Source of the DNA: Candidatus Amarolinea dominans
GTDB taxonomy: Bacteria; Chloroflexota; Anaerolineae; SSC4; Amarolineaceae
Direction: 5' to 3'
Assembly: GCA_016719785.1 (NCBI GenBank)
Contig: JADJYJ010000014.1
Coordinates: forward strand, 86,868-150,867
Length of the DNA: 64,000 nucleotides
Part shown: positions 1 to 10,462 of the stretch, in pieces
Layout of the letters: each line of letters starts with the position of its first letter
Numbering within the stretch: position 1 is the stretch's first letter
The notes under the pieces: generated by a model
Told to the model about the DNA's origin: nothing
The model's input: the letters and a program-made list of their open reading frames with translations, nothing else
The model's database searches: none
Translations under genes and position numbers: made by a program

Positions 1-335
1 GGCACGATGCGATAGCGGCCGGCGATCGCGGGGTCATGCCGCGCCGCGTCGGCATCGGCGAGCAGCTGATCCGCCCATTCGGCCTCCGGCAATGTCCCCG
101 TTGCCGCGGTCAGCCCCAGCAGGCGCTGCGCGGCCGGGTTGGCAAACGGGATGGCGCCGGTCTCGGTCAGCCAGAACACAGCAAAGGGCGCCTCGTTCAG
201 CGCAGGGAGGGAAAGATCAAAACCGGGGTGGCGCCGGCCGCGTCGCCGCCGGTCAAGCCAAACCGTTCCGCCGGCGACCAGCGCCAGCAGGACGATTAGC
301 CCAAAGAGCAGCGGTTGCAGATCGAACGCGACCAC
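1..335 (-). CDS. PAS-containing membrane sensor protein, N-terminal part (runs off left edge)
   Basis: An open frame begins with GTG at 335, directly after the TAG stop of the upstream epimerase pseudogene, and stays open to base 1. The first ~25 residues form a membrane segment (LLFGLIVLLALVAGG), followed by an Arg-rich stretch and then a PAS-like core (NEAPFAVFWLTETGAIPFAN, then PAAQRLLGLT). This is the usual start of a sensor histidine kinase with one N-terminal helix. The kinase part would lie outside the window, so its class cannot be confirmed; a PAS-GGDEF protein is an alternative. GTG was chosen because no in-frame ATG precedes the membrane segment. Confidence 0.6.
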   Translation of the reverse strand, partial: MVAFDLQPLLFGLIVLLALVAGGTVWLDRRRRGRRHPGFDLSLPALNEAPFAVFWLTETGAIPFANPAAQRLLGLTAATGTLPEAEWADQLLADADAARHDPAIAGRYRIV

Positions 336-1243
336 CTACAGATAACCCACTGTCCTGAACCAGGTCAGCGCGTCGCCCACCGTTTCTTCCAGGGGACGCG
401 GCGCCAGGCCCAGTTCGCGCACCGCTTTGGCATTGTCGAACGGCTGCCAGAGGCGCATGGTGCGCAGATGTCCCAGCCCGCGGATGGGAAATACCTGGCC
501 GACGGCCACGATGGCGTCGAGCAGGCGCGGGTGCAGCCTGAGGCGCGGCGGGGCCACATGAGCCAGGCGCGCGGTCAACGCCAGGCTATCCAACAGGGTG
601 ACATTGTGGCCGCCCAGCAGGTAGCGCTCGCCCGGCCGCCCCTGCTCGGCCGCGGCGATGTGCGCCAGCGCCACGTCGCGGCTATCCACGATGTTGAAGG
701 TGGCATCTACATAGACCGGGATGCGTCCCTTGGCCGCCAGCAGCAGAATTTGGCTGACGGAAAGATGCACATCACCCGGCCCAAAGACGGCCGTGGGGCA
801 GAGCGCCACGACCGGCAGGCCAGACTGGAGCGCGGCGACTTCCATGGCCCATTTGGCCTCGTGATAGGCTTCCTGCGCGGAGCCGGGTAGGTAGGGATCG
901 CGTTCATCGGCCAGGCGCCCCGGCTGCGTTCGGCGGGCCGAGGGTGGTGAAGGAGCTGGTGTAGACCAGGCGACCGGCGCCGGCAGCGTCGAACGCCTGC
1001 AACACGGTGCGCACCTGGCTTTCTGCCGCGTTGATCTCCTGCGCCAGGTTGGCCGCGCCATGCGGATAGGCGCCGGCCGCGTGAAACACCACCTCCGCCG
1101 CGCTGGCCAGGTCGCGGTCAAGCCGGGGCGGTCGGCCAGATCCCGGTGACCACCATTCAACCGGCACATCGCCAGATCGCGCCGACCGCCGCAATTTGTC
1201 CGCCAATGAAACCAGTAGCGCCGATCACTAAGCATGTTGTCAT
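336..1243 (-). pseudogene. NAD-dependent epimerase/dehydratase (dihydroflavonol-reductase-like), frameshifted
   Basis: Pieces of one extended SDR lie in three frames. From ATG 1243 the frame reads a Rossmann start (VIGATGFIGG) but stops soon after. A second frame over 1206-904 carries DLASAAEVVFHAAGAYP and RLVYTSSFTTLGPP. A third, ending at 336, carries the YHEAK catalytic Tyr/Lys motif and the C-terminus (NIVDSRDVALAHIAAAEQG). Joined, they give a protein of about 300 residues, normal for the family. At least two frameshifts are needed, so it is either a recent pseudogene or a gene hit by sequencing errors. The partial sensor gene follows immediately on the same strand. Confidence 0.7.
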
Positions 1244-1399
1244 GGTTCACATCCACACGGATCAGAGTTGGTTATACGCCTTTGTCATACTGCAAATCGC
1301 GTGCATTGTCAATTCTCGCCTGGCGCCAGCAGGTTTTGATCTGCTGACGCGCACCGCGCCTGGCACAGCACGCGTTCGGGCTGGCGCCGCCTGCTCGAT

Positions 1400-2416
1400 C
1401 TACTCTGCCTGTGAGGGCCTTGCTATCGTCACGACGCTGCGCGTCTCCGCAGACTGCCTGGCGGCCAGGGCCAGGTCGAGCGACAGCGCGCCCTCGCGGA
1501 TCGGCGTGACCGGGGGGCGGTCTTCGACAATGGCGGCGTGTAGATCGAGCAGCTCCTGCAGATGGTAGGGCACGTCTGCAGAAACGATCTCGGTGTGCAG
1601 CAGCGGACCGGCCGTGTAGGTGAAGTTCGCATGGTTAGCGTCGGTGAAGTCGGCCGTCACGTTCTGCGCCACGATGCGATAATCGTTGATCCAGCGGCCG
1701 GGAATCGCGCCGTTGCTGGCGTAGACCACGCCGATGCCGCCGTTCTCGAAGCCGATGACCGTACCCGAACCATCTTCGATCGTGTAATCGGGCATGTGAC
1801 GGTGGAACATGTTGTTCTGCAAGCTGTAAACCGTCGCCGGCTCGCCCATCACGTAGCGCATCAGGTCGAGCAGGTGAATGACCTGCTCCACCAACTGGCC
1901 GCCGGACTTGTCGCGATCACGCCACCACGGCGCGTGCAGTTGGTTGCAGAAGTAGCGGGCGCTCATCAAGCCCACCGGACCGGTCTCGCCCGCATCGAGC
2001 ATCTGCTTGAAGCGCGCGATGGCCGCGCCAAAACGGGTCATGAAGCCCACCTGGGTCTTGATTCCCGCTCGTTCCGCAGCCGCGACCATGCGCCATGCCT
2101 GCTCTGAGCTGAGCGCGATCGGCTTCTCCAGCAGCAGGTGAACCCCGCGCGCCGCGGCCGCTTCCACCTCGTCGCTGTGACCGTAGGGCGGCAGGCAGAC
2201 CACGCACAGGTCCAACGCCGCGGCCGCCAACAGCGCATGATGATCGCTGAAGACCGCGGCCCGTCCGTCCGTGTATCGAGCGGAGAGAGCCTGCGCCCGC
2301 TCTGGATGGCGGTCGCAGAAGGCAACAATCTCGAATTTGCTGGCCTGGCCCACCAGGTTCGCAGCATGGCGATGCGCAAACCCGCCGCAGCCGAGGATGG
2401 CCGTCCTGAGTCTCAT
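1400..2416 (-). CDS. Gfo/Idh/MocA family oxidoreductase
   Basis: A 338-residue NAD(P)-dependent sugar or inositol dehydrogenase-like enzyme. The N-terminal Rossmann fold starts RTAILGCGGFAHRHA, the conserved EKPIAL motif is at about residue 98, and a C-terminal alpha/beta domain follows. The start at 2416 has a Shine-Dalgarno GGGAGGAAG. The frame is open further upstream and an alternative ATG at 2557 with a strong AGGAGG would add 47 residues; that extension resembles the start of a different enzyme (see findings). It lies divergent from the LacI-type regulator, which suggests sugar catabolism, but the substrate cannot be read from sequence. Confidence 0.88.
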   Translation of the reverse strand: MRLRTAILGCGGFAHRHAANLVGQASKFEIVAFCDRHPERAQALSARYTDGRAAVFSDHHALLAAAALDLCVVCLPPYGHSDEVEAAAARGVHLLLEKPIALSSEQAWRMVAAAERAGIKTQVGFMTRFGAAIARFKQMLDAGETGPVGLMSARYFCNQLHAPWWRDRDKSGGQLVEQVIHLLDLMRYVMGEPATVYSLQNNMFHRHMPDYTIEDGSGTVIGFENGGIGVVYASNGAIPGRWINDYRIVAQNVTADFTDANHANFTYTAGPLLHTEIVSADVPYHLQELLDLHAAIVEDRPPVTPIREGALSLDLALAARQSAETRSVVTIARPSQAE

Positions 2417-2729
2417 CGTTCTTCCTCCCAAATCGTAACCGTTCAGAGATTGGGCGGTCTCCTGTCCGAACAGTGACCCCCAATGGGTCGTTGGCCGGTC
2501 GGGGTATTCCTCGTAACCGATCACAGCGGGGGCTTCGAGCACGATGACTTTTCCCATGCGCCTCCTCACCATCAGGCGAACGCCGAGCGGGCGGCCAAGA
2601 AGTATCTTCTCAATTTGTAGGGGCGCACCCTTGCGGTCGCCCACGCGGGCAGGCGCAAGGCCATGCCCACTATAGCATGACCGGCCTGGGGTGTCAATGA
2701 ACCATTCTGGCGAAAAATTGCCAAACCTC

Positions 2730-2758
2730 TTGACAACCAAAACGTTTTGGTGTATGAT
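2730..2758 (+). promoter_or_regulatory. Sigma-70-type promoter overlapping a LacI-family operator
   Basis: TTGACA (2730-2735) and TATGAT (2753-2758) are separated by 17 bases. The spacer contains the perfect 16-base palindrome ACCAAAACGTTTTGGT (2736-2751) with the central CG typical of LacI-family operators. Orientation points to the lacI-type gene at 2902. Repressor bound here would block RNA polymerase directly, so autoregulation is likely. Confidence 0.85.
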
Positions 2759-2767
2759 ACGAACCAT

Positions 2768-2781
2768 CCGAAACGTTTTGG
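2768..2781 (+). promoter_or_regulatory. Second LacI-type operator, near-palindrome
   Basis: CCGAAACGTTTTGG has one mismatch to the palindrome of the upstream site and the same CG centre. Its centre is 31 bases (about three helical turns) downstream of the first operator centre, so two repressor dimers could bind the same DNA face. Confidence 0.7.
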
Positions 2782-2901
2782 TTCTCCTCTGCGCTGGCCT
2801 TGTCTCGTTGGGTTCAGGTTGATTCAGACTGGTTCGATTTGGCTTGGATGGGTTTGGGTGGTTTTGGGTAGTTTTGGGTAGTTTTGGATGAAGGAACGGC
2901 G

Positions 2902-3921
2902 ATGTCCGCTACGCTCAAGGAAATTGCGCAACGCACCGGCAGGTCCATTACGACCGTTTCCCGCGCTCTGGCCGATTACGACGACGTCAGCCCTGAGACG
3001 AAGTCGCTGGTGCGCCGCGTGGCCGGCGAACTGGGCTACACCCCCAACCTGCTGGCGCAGCGCCTGCAGAAGCGCCGCTCCGACACCATTGGCCTGATTC
3101 TGCCCACCTTTGGCCCGCGCTTTGCCGACCCCTTCTTCAGCGAGTTCCTGGCCGGCGTCGGCAACATGGCGGCCGAGCACGGCTATGACCTGCTCGTTTC
3201 GACCCAGGCGCCGGGCGACCGCGAGATGCAGGTTTACCGCCAGAAGGTGCAGAGCCGCCAGGTGGATGGTTTCGTCATCGTGCGCACCCGGCGCCAAGAC
3301 ACGCGCATCAGTTACCTGGAGGAGACCGGCTTTCCCTTCGTGGCCTTTGGCCGCACCGAGAACGACCTGAATTTTCCCTTTGTGGATGTGGACAGCATCC
3401 AGGGGATGCGCCTGCTCGCGGAGCACCTGATCGGCCTGGGCCATTGCCGCTTGGCGTGCCTGGCGCCCCCGTCCGATCTGCTCTTTGCCGAACAGCGCCT
3501 GAACGGCCTGCGTCAGGCGCTGACCGATCACGGCCTGGCGCTGCCTGAAGCGCTGGTTGTGTTGGGTGATCTGACCCAGAAGGGCGGTTACCAGGCAGCC
3601 GCTCGCCTGCTCGATAGTTCTCAGCTGCCAACTGCCGTAGTCGCCTGTAACGACCTGATGGCCCTGGGCGCGATGAGCGCCATCCAGGAACGGGGGTTGG
3701 TCATCGGTCGCGACATCGCCGTCACCGGCTTCGACGACATCCCGATGGCCGAACACTCGCACCCGCCGCTGACCACCGTCCACCAGCCGATCTACCGCAT
3801 CGGCAAGATGGTGTGTGAGATGCTCATCCAGCTCATTCAGGGGGAAGACCTGTCCCCTTCCCAGGTCATCCTGGAGCCAGCGCTGGTCGTGCGCCAATCG
3901 TGCGGCAGCGTGGGTCATTGA
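2902..3921 (+). CDS. LacI-family transcriptional regulator
   Basis: A 339-residue repressor. An N-terminal helix-turn-helix (LKEIAQRTGRSITTVSRAL) is followed by the hinge helix region (GYTPNLLAQRLQ) and a periplasmic-binding-protein-like ligand domain (NTIGLILP-type start; VTGFDDIPMAEHSHPPLTTV near the end). ATG 2902 was chosen over the TTG at 2884 because AAGGAA lies five bases before it. Operators in its own promoter and the downstream sugar transporter suggest that it controls the carbohydrate locus at 4.2-13.6 kb, though no similar palindrome was seen directly before the binding-protein gene. Confidence 0.93.
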   Translation: MSATLKEIAQRTGRSITTVSRALADYDDVSPETKSLVRRVAGELGYTPNLLAQRLQKRRSDTIGLILPTFGPRFADPFFSEFLAGVGNMAAEHGYDLLVSTQAPGDREMQVYRQKVQSRQVDGFVIVRTRRQDTRISYLEETGFPFVAFGRTENDLNFPFVDVDSIQGMRLLAEHLIGLGHCRLACLAPPSDLLFAEQRLNGLRQALTDHGLALPEALVVLGDLTQKGGYQAAARLLDSSQLPTAVVACNDLMALGAMSAIQERGLVIGRDIAVTGFDDIPMAEHSHPPLTTVHQPIYRIGKMVCEMLIQLIQGEDLSPSQVILEPALVVRQSCGSVGH

Positions 3922-4140
3922 GTCCCGGCGAGTCAGGTTCTCCCCGCTTTTCCATCAGATTCCCGCGCTTGTCCATCAGATTCCGCCCGCTTGTCCGTCA
4001 GATTTCCCCCGCTTGTCCAGAGGAGGTGAGCCACCGCAACAGCCAGACCTGAAGAACCCTCGTTTGGAGAGATAGTCATTTGCATTTCAGGAGTTATCTA
4101 TGAGCCACGGCTCACCGCTGCTGACGAAATGGCTCATGGA
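3922..4140. repeat. Intergenic gap with a 21-22 base tandem repeat and an inverted repeat
   Basis: From 3945 to 4020 there are about 3.5 degenerate copies of a 21-22 base unit of the form CGCTTGTCCATCAGATTCC (unit starts 3945, 3966, 3988, 4010). A further inverted repeat, ATGAGCCA (4100-4107) with TGGCTCAT (4130-4137), could form a hairpin after the regulator gene. No coding sequence is convincing here. Confidence 0.6.
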
Positions 4141-4214
4141 TATACTGCAAGCATGCACGAATTGCGCCTGTTTTCGTAGGCGGAAAAGTGAAGTCTATTC
4201 CCGCTTGCAGCATA
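4141..4214 (+). repeat. 74-base leader-like repeat, copy 1
   Basis: Ends are an inverted repeat, TATACTGCAAGC (4141-4152) with GCTTGCAGCATA (4203-4214). The interior holds a CGCCT/AGGCG hairpin and the conserved string GGCGGAAAAGTGAAGTCTAT. It lies 28 bases before the solute-binding-protein ATG, in the same orientation. Near-identical copy at 13698-13771; diverged reverse copy near 22014-22076. Confidence 0.8.
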
Positions 4215-4242
4215 GCAAACCCATTTTCCAGGGAGGAGAATC

Positions 4243-6879
<2,637 letters not shown>

Positions 6880-6890
6880 TCGTAAGAATC

Positions 6891-6921
6891 GCTTGCGGCC
6901 GGTTGCTGACCGGCCGCAAGC
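6891..6921 (+). terminator. Strong hairpin after the binding-protein gene
   Basis: A 13-base perfect stem (GCTTGCGGCCGGT with ACCGGCCGCAAGC) closes a five-base loop, 11 bases after the stop codon. There is no U-tract, so it may be an attenuating or mRNA-stabilising hairpin rather than a full terminator. It would raise binding-protein expression relative to the permeases. Confidence 0.6.
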
Positions 6922-6944
6922 CAGGGATCGGTCCATCCTTCTGG

Positions 6945-6973
6945 CCCCTGGCGGAGCGCAAACCCGCCAGGGG
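6945..6973 (+). terminator. Second intercistronic hairpin
   Basis: CCCCTGGCGG (6945-6954) pairs with CCGCCAGGGG (6964-6973) across a nine-base loop, just before the first permease gene. It lacks a U-tract, like the hairpin at 6891, and probably acts with it in partial termination or RNA stabilisation. Confidence 0.5.
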
Positions 6974-7003
6974 TCCGAAGAAGCATGACCAGGGAGCAGG
7001 ACA

Positions 7004-8404
7004 ATGACCACCGAACCTGCCGCGCCGGCCAGAACGCGCCGGACGCAGCGCCAATGGGCGCCCTATCTGCTGATCCTGCCGTCGCTGATCTACCTGGCGA
7101 TCTTCTTCGCCTGGCCGATGGTGCGAGCCATCCGGCTGGCAGTGTGGGACGAGCGAGCGCTGCTGACCCTGCGCGCAGAGGCTTCTACCGGCAGCAGCAC
7201 AACCGGCGCCTTGCCCCAGGGCAGCCAGGTGATCCTGCTCGATCGCCAGAGCATCATGGCCGCGGCCGCCGACCTGACCGGCGGAGAGACGCTGACCGAG
7301 GTGTGGTTTCGCATCGAGGGCAACGACCCCGCCGGCAACCGCGTCGAGGGATGGACGCCCGAAAGCCGCATCCGCGTGCGCGTGACCGATGAGCAGGGCG
7401 CGCCGGTCGAAGGCACGGTGCGGCCCAAACTGGGCGCCGCCGCAGACCCCCTCACCAGCCTGTATGTTGACCCCAACGAGACGAGCGCCGTGCGCGGTAA
7501 ACTGGCCGGCGGCGCGGTGGTGCGCATCTCGGAGCAGGCCACCCTGGAGATCTGGTTTCAGGTGCAGGGTCAGCGCGACGAACGAACGCTGACCGGCTGG
7601 GCGCCGTCACGGCTGCTGCAAGTCTACGGCGACGGCGTCAGCGGCCGGGTTGACCAGGGCGACACCGGCCAGTTCACCACCACCTACATCGAGCGCATGC
7701 TCAACGACCGTTTCTTCCGGCCGGCGCTGAGCACTACCTTGCTGCTGATGGTCATCATCATCCCGGTGCAGTTCATCCTCGCCATCATCATGGCGCTGGT
7801 GATCCAGGCCCGCCTGAAGTTCAACACCGTCTTCCTCTCCATTTTTGCGATCCCCCTGGCCGCGTCCGACCTGGCCGTGGGCATCGTCTGGTATTCCATC
7901 TTCACCCAGAGCGGCTACCTCAACAGCATCCTGCAAGGCCTGGGTCTGATCAGCGCTTCGCAGCCCTATCTCACCGCGGACACCCGCCATTGGATCATCA
8001 TCGCCGTCTGGCTGGCCGAGGTGTGGCGGGCCACCGCCATCGTCATGGTCATCGTGGTCTCCGGCCTGCAGGCTATCTCGCAAGAGGTGCTGGAGGCCGC
8101 TGAGGTGTTCGGCGCCACTCTGTGGCAGCGCGTGCGCTATGTCATCCTGCCGCTGCTCAAGCCCAGCCTCCAGGTCGCCTTGATTCTGCGCACCATCCTC
8201 GCCTTGCAGGTCTTCGCGGTGGTGATTGCACTCTCCGGCGGCGAGGTGGTCACGGTGTTGGCGAACGAGACCTATCGCCAGTATTACACGCTGCGCAACA
8301 TGAACGTCGCCGCCGCGTACGCCGCCCTGATCCTGTTGATTTCCATGTTTACCGCTGTTTTCTACCTGCGCATGGTGCGCAGCCAAGAGGAGGCCGGCCC
8401 ATGA
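7004..8404 (+). CDS. Sugar ABC transporter permease (MalF/UgpA type) with a large extracytoplasmic insert
   Basis: A 466-residue inner-membrane permease. A first helix (LLILPSLIYLAIFFAWPMV) lies at residues ~23-42. Residues ~60-230 form an extracytoplasmic insert with two SH3b-like stretches (each with an EVWF or EIWF strand and a GWTP or GWAP turn). The transmembrane domain then runs from ~240 to 460 with the EAA loop EAAEVFGATLWQRVRYVILP. Typical MalF-type partners of about 300 residues lack such an insert. It overlaps the next permease by ATGA, so the two are translationally coupled. Confidence 0.9.
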   Translation: MTTEPAAPARTRRTQRQWAPYLLILPSLIYLAIFFAWPMVRAIRLAVWDERALLTLRAEASTGSSTTGALPQGSQVILLDRQSIMAAAADLTGGETLTEVWFRIEGNDPAGNRVEGWTPESRIRVRVTDEQGAPVEGTVRPKLGAAADPLTSLYVDPNETSAVRGKLAGGAVVRISEQATLEIWFQVQGQRDERTLTGWAPSRLLQVYGDGVSGRVDQGDTGQFTTTYIERMLNDRFFRPALSTTLLLMVIIIPVQFILAIIMALVIQARLKFNTVFLSIFAIPLAASDLAVGIVWYSIFTQSGYLNSILQGLGLISASQPYLTADTRHWIIIAVWLAEVWRATAIVMVIVVSGLQAISQEVLEAAEVFGATLWQRVRYVILPLLKPSLQVALILRTILALQVFAVVIALSGGEVVTVLANETYRQYYTLRNMNVAAAYAALILLISMFTAVFYLRMVRSQEEAGP

Positions 8405-9291
8405 CAACCGCTCACCCTCCCGCTCCTTCCGGCGCCCAGGTTTCGGCTGAGATGGCACGCGTGCGCGGCCAGGCCCGGCGTCGTCTGCTTCTGGGGCGCG
8501 CCTTCACCTACCTGGTGGGCATCCTGCTGGCGCTGTGGGTGCTGGCGCCGATCTGGTTGATCGCCTCGATGGCGCTGACCACGCCCGAAACGGTGCGCAG
8601 CTATCCCAAAGGCGTGCTGCCCTTCATCCCCTTCTCGTTCGACACCATGTCGTTCTTCCTGGGATCGTATGGCATCGTGCCCGGCCTCATCAACAGCGTG
8701 GTGGTCGCGCTCATCACGCTGACGCTCTCGACGCTGATCGCCGCGCCGGCCGGCTACGCCACATCCCGCTACCTCTTCCGCGGTCGCGACGCGTTTCGCC
8801 TCGCCATCCTGGCCGTGCGCGCTTTCCCGGTGGTCATCCTCTCCATCCCCCTGGCCGTGACCTTCATCAGCCTGGGCATCTACGATCAGGTCTACAGCCT
8901 GGCGCTGATGCATACCGCCCTGACCTTGCCCACCACCATCCTGGTGATCGGCAGCGTCTTCGCCAGCATCCCCTACGAACTGGAGGAGGCGGCCCAGGTG
9001 TTCGGCTGCACACCGCTCCAGGCCTTTCGACGCGTGGTGCTGCCGCTGGTGCTGCCGGGCATTGCGGCCGCAGCCGTCTTCACCTTCGTCATGTCGTGGA
9101 ACGAGGTTTTCGCAGCCACAGTGCTGACCGTGCAGAACCGCACCCTGCCCGCCCAGGTGCTGGTCTCGCTGCGGCAGTCCGGGGAGGCCTACAAGTTTGC
9201 CGGCGGGTTTTTCATGCTGCTGCCCTCGGTGATCTTCATCTTCGCGATCCGCAAGTATCTGTTCAACATGTGGGGACAGATCAGCAAATAG
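8401..9291 (+). CDS. Sugar ABC transporter permease (MalG type)
   Basis: A 296-residue second permease of the importer. ATG 8401 overlaps the preceding stop in an ATGA junction, which fixes the start. Six membrane segments are visible (first VGILLALWVLAPIWLIASMA), and the cytoplasmic EAA motif reads EEAAQVFGCTPLQAFRRVVLP, where the ATPase would dock. It ends 18 bases before the ATPase gene. The domain architecture is standard for the CUT1 family. Confidence 0.93.
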   Translation: MTTAHPPAPSGAQVSAEMARVRGQARRRLLLGRAFTYLVGILLALWVLAPIWLIASMALTTPETVRSYPKGVLPFIPFSFDTMSFFLGSYGIVPGLINSVVVALITLTLSTLIAAPAGYATSRYLFRGRDAFRLAILAVRAFPVVILSIPLAVTFISLGIYDQVYSLALMHTALTLPTTILVIGSVFASIPYELEEAAQVFGCTPLQAFRRVVLPLVLPGIAAAAVFTFVMSWNEVFAATVLTVQNRTLPAQVLVSLRQSGEAYKFAGGFFMLLPSVIFIFAIRKYLFNMWGQISK

Positions 9292-9309
9292 CCTGACAGG
9301 TGTACGAGC

Positions 9310-10404
9310 ATGTCTGAGATCAGAATCGAGAATGTCACCAAGCGGTTCGGCAAGTTCCTGGCAGTGAACGATATTTCGCTCACCGTGGCGGACCGCGAGT
9401 TCATGGTGCTGCTTGGCCCCAGCGGCTGCGGCAAGACCACCCTGCTGCGCGCCATTGCGGGGCTGGGCATGGCCGACGAAGGGCGCATCAGCATCGGCGG
9501 CCGCGATGTGACCTACCTGCCCGCGCGTGAGCGGGGCATCTCCATGGTATTCCAGAGCTACGCCATCTTCCCGCACATGAATGTGTTCGACAACATCGCC
9601 TTTGGCCTAAAGATGCAAAAGCTGGACAAGGCCGAAATCGAAAACCGTGTGCGCCGCGCGGCCGGACTGCTGCACATCGAGGGGATGCTCGATCGCTTTC
9701 CCTCCAAGATGAGCGGCGGCCAGCGCCAGCGCGTCGCGGTGGCGCGCGCCATTGCCATGCAGTCGCAGGTGCTGCTGATGGACGAGCCGCTGAGCAACCT
9801 GGACGCGCTGCTGCGCCTGGAGATGCGGGCCGAACTGAAGCGGCTGCTGGCCGAACTGGGCGCCACCACCATCTACGTCACCCACGACCAGATCGAGGCG
9901 ATGAGCATGGGAGATCGCATCGCGGTCATGCGTGACGGCATCATCGAGCAGGTGGACTTTCCCACCACCGTGTACGACCGTCCGGCGAACCAGTTCATCG
10001 GCGGTTTCATCGGCACGCCGCCCATGAACTTCCTGACGGGCCAGGTGCAACGCCAGGACGGCCGCACCGTGGTGCGCATCGGCGACTTCAGCCTGACCTG
10101 CAGCCCGGCCATGGCGCCAATCCTCTCCGCCTACGACGGCAAGCCGATCCTGGCGGGAATCCGCGCGGAGAACATGGAGACGCGAGCCAGCCCGGCCGAA
10201 GATGCGCTGCGGGCCACCGTCCTGGTCGTAGAACCATTGGGTTCCCAGAACCTGCTGACCGTCGCCTTTGGCGGGCATCGCATCAAGGTGTCCACCCATC
10301 CGAGCTTCCAAACGCACGCCGACGCCGAAGTCTGGCTGCGCTTCCCGACCGACAACATCCGCTGGATTGACCCGGAAACGAAAAGGGCACTGTACCCGAA
10401 ATAA
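9310..10404 (+). CDS. ABC transporter ATP-binding protein (MsmK/UgpC/MalK type)
   Basis: A 364-residue ATPase that energises the sugar importer. Walker A GPSGCGKTT lies at ~36-44, the signature MSGGQRQRVA at ~135, Walker B VLLMDEPLSNLD next, and the switch His in TIYVTHDQ. A C-terminal TOBE/MalK-like regulatory domain follows (residues ~235-364). Having its own ATPase in the operon, with both permeases and the binding protein, makes the transporter complete. Confidence 0.95.
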   Translation: MSEIRIENVTKRFGKFLAVNDISLTVADREFMVLLGPSGCGKTTLLRAIAGLGMADEGRISIGGRDVTYLPARERGISMVFQSYAIFPHMNVFDNIAFGLKMQKLDKAEIENRVRRAAGLLHIEGMLDRFPSKMSGGQRQRVAVARAIAMQSQVLLMDEPLSNLDALLRLEMRAELKRLLAELGATTIYVTHDQIEAMSMGDRIAVMRDGIIEQVDFPTTVYDRPANQFIGGFIGTPPMNFLTGQVQRQDGRTVVRIGDFSLTCSPAMAPILSAYDGKPILAGIRAENMETRASPAEDALRATVLVVEPLGSQNLLTVAFGGHRIKVSTHPSFQTHADAEVWLRFPTDNIRWIDPETKRALYPK

Positions 10405-10462
10405 GCGCTTGCGCGAAGGATGTGCCTATTTGCGCATCACGCATCAGACCGGAAACACTGCT

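Noticed and set aside
1146..1568. Plus-strand frames across the epimerase/oxidoreductase boundary
   Set aside because: They overlap the recognised minus-strand enzyme and show no family features.
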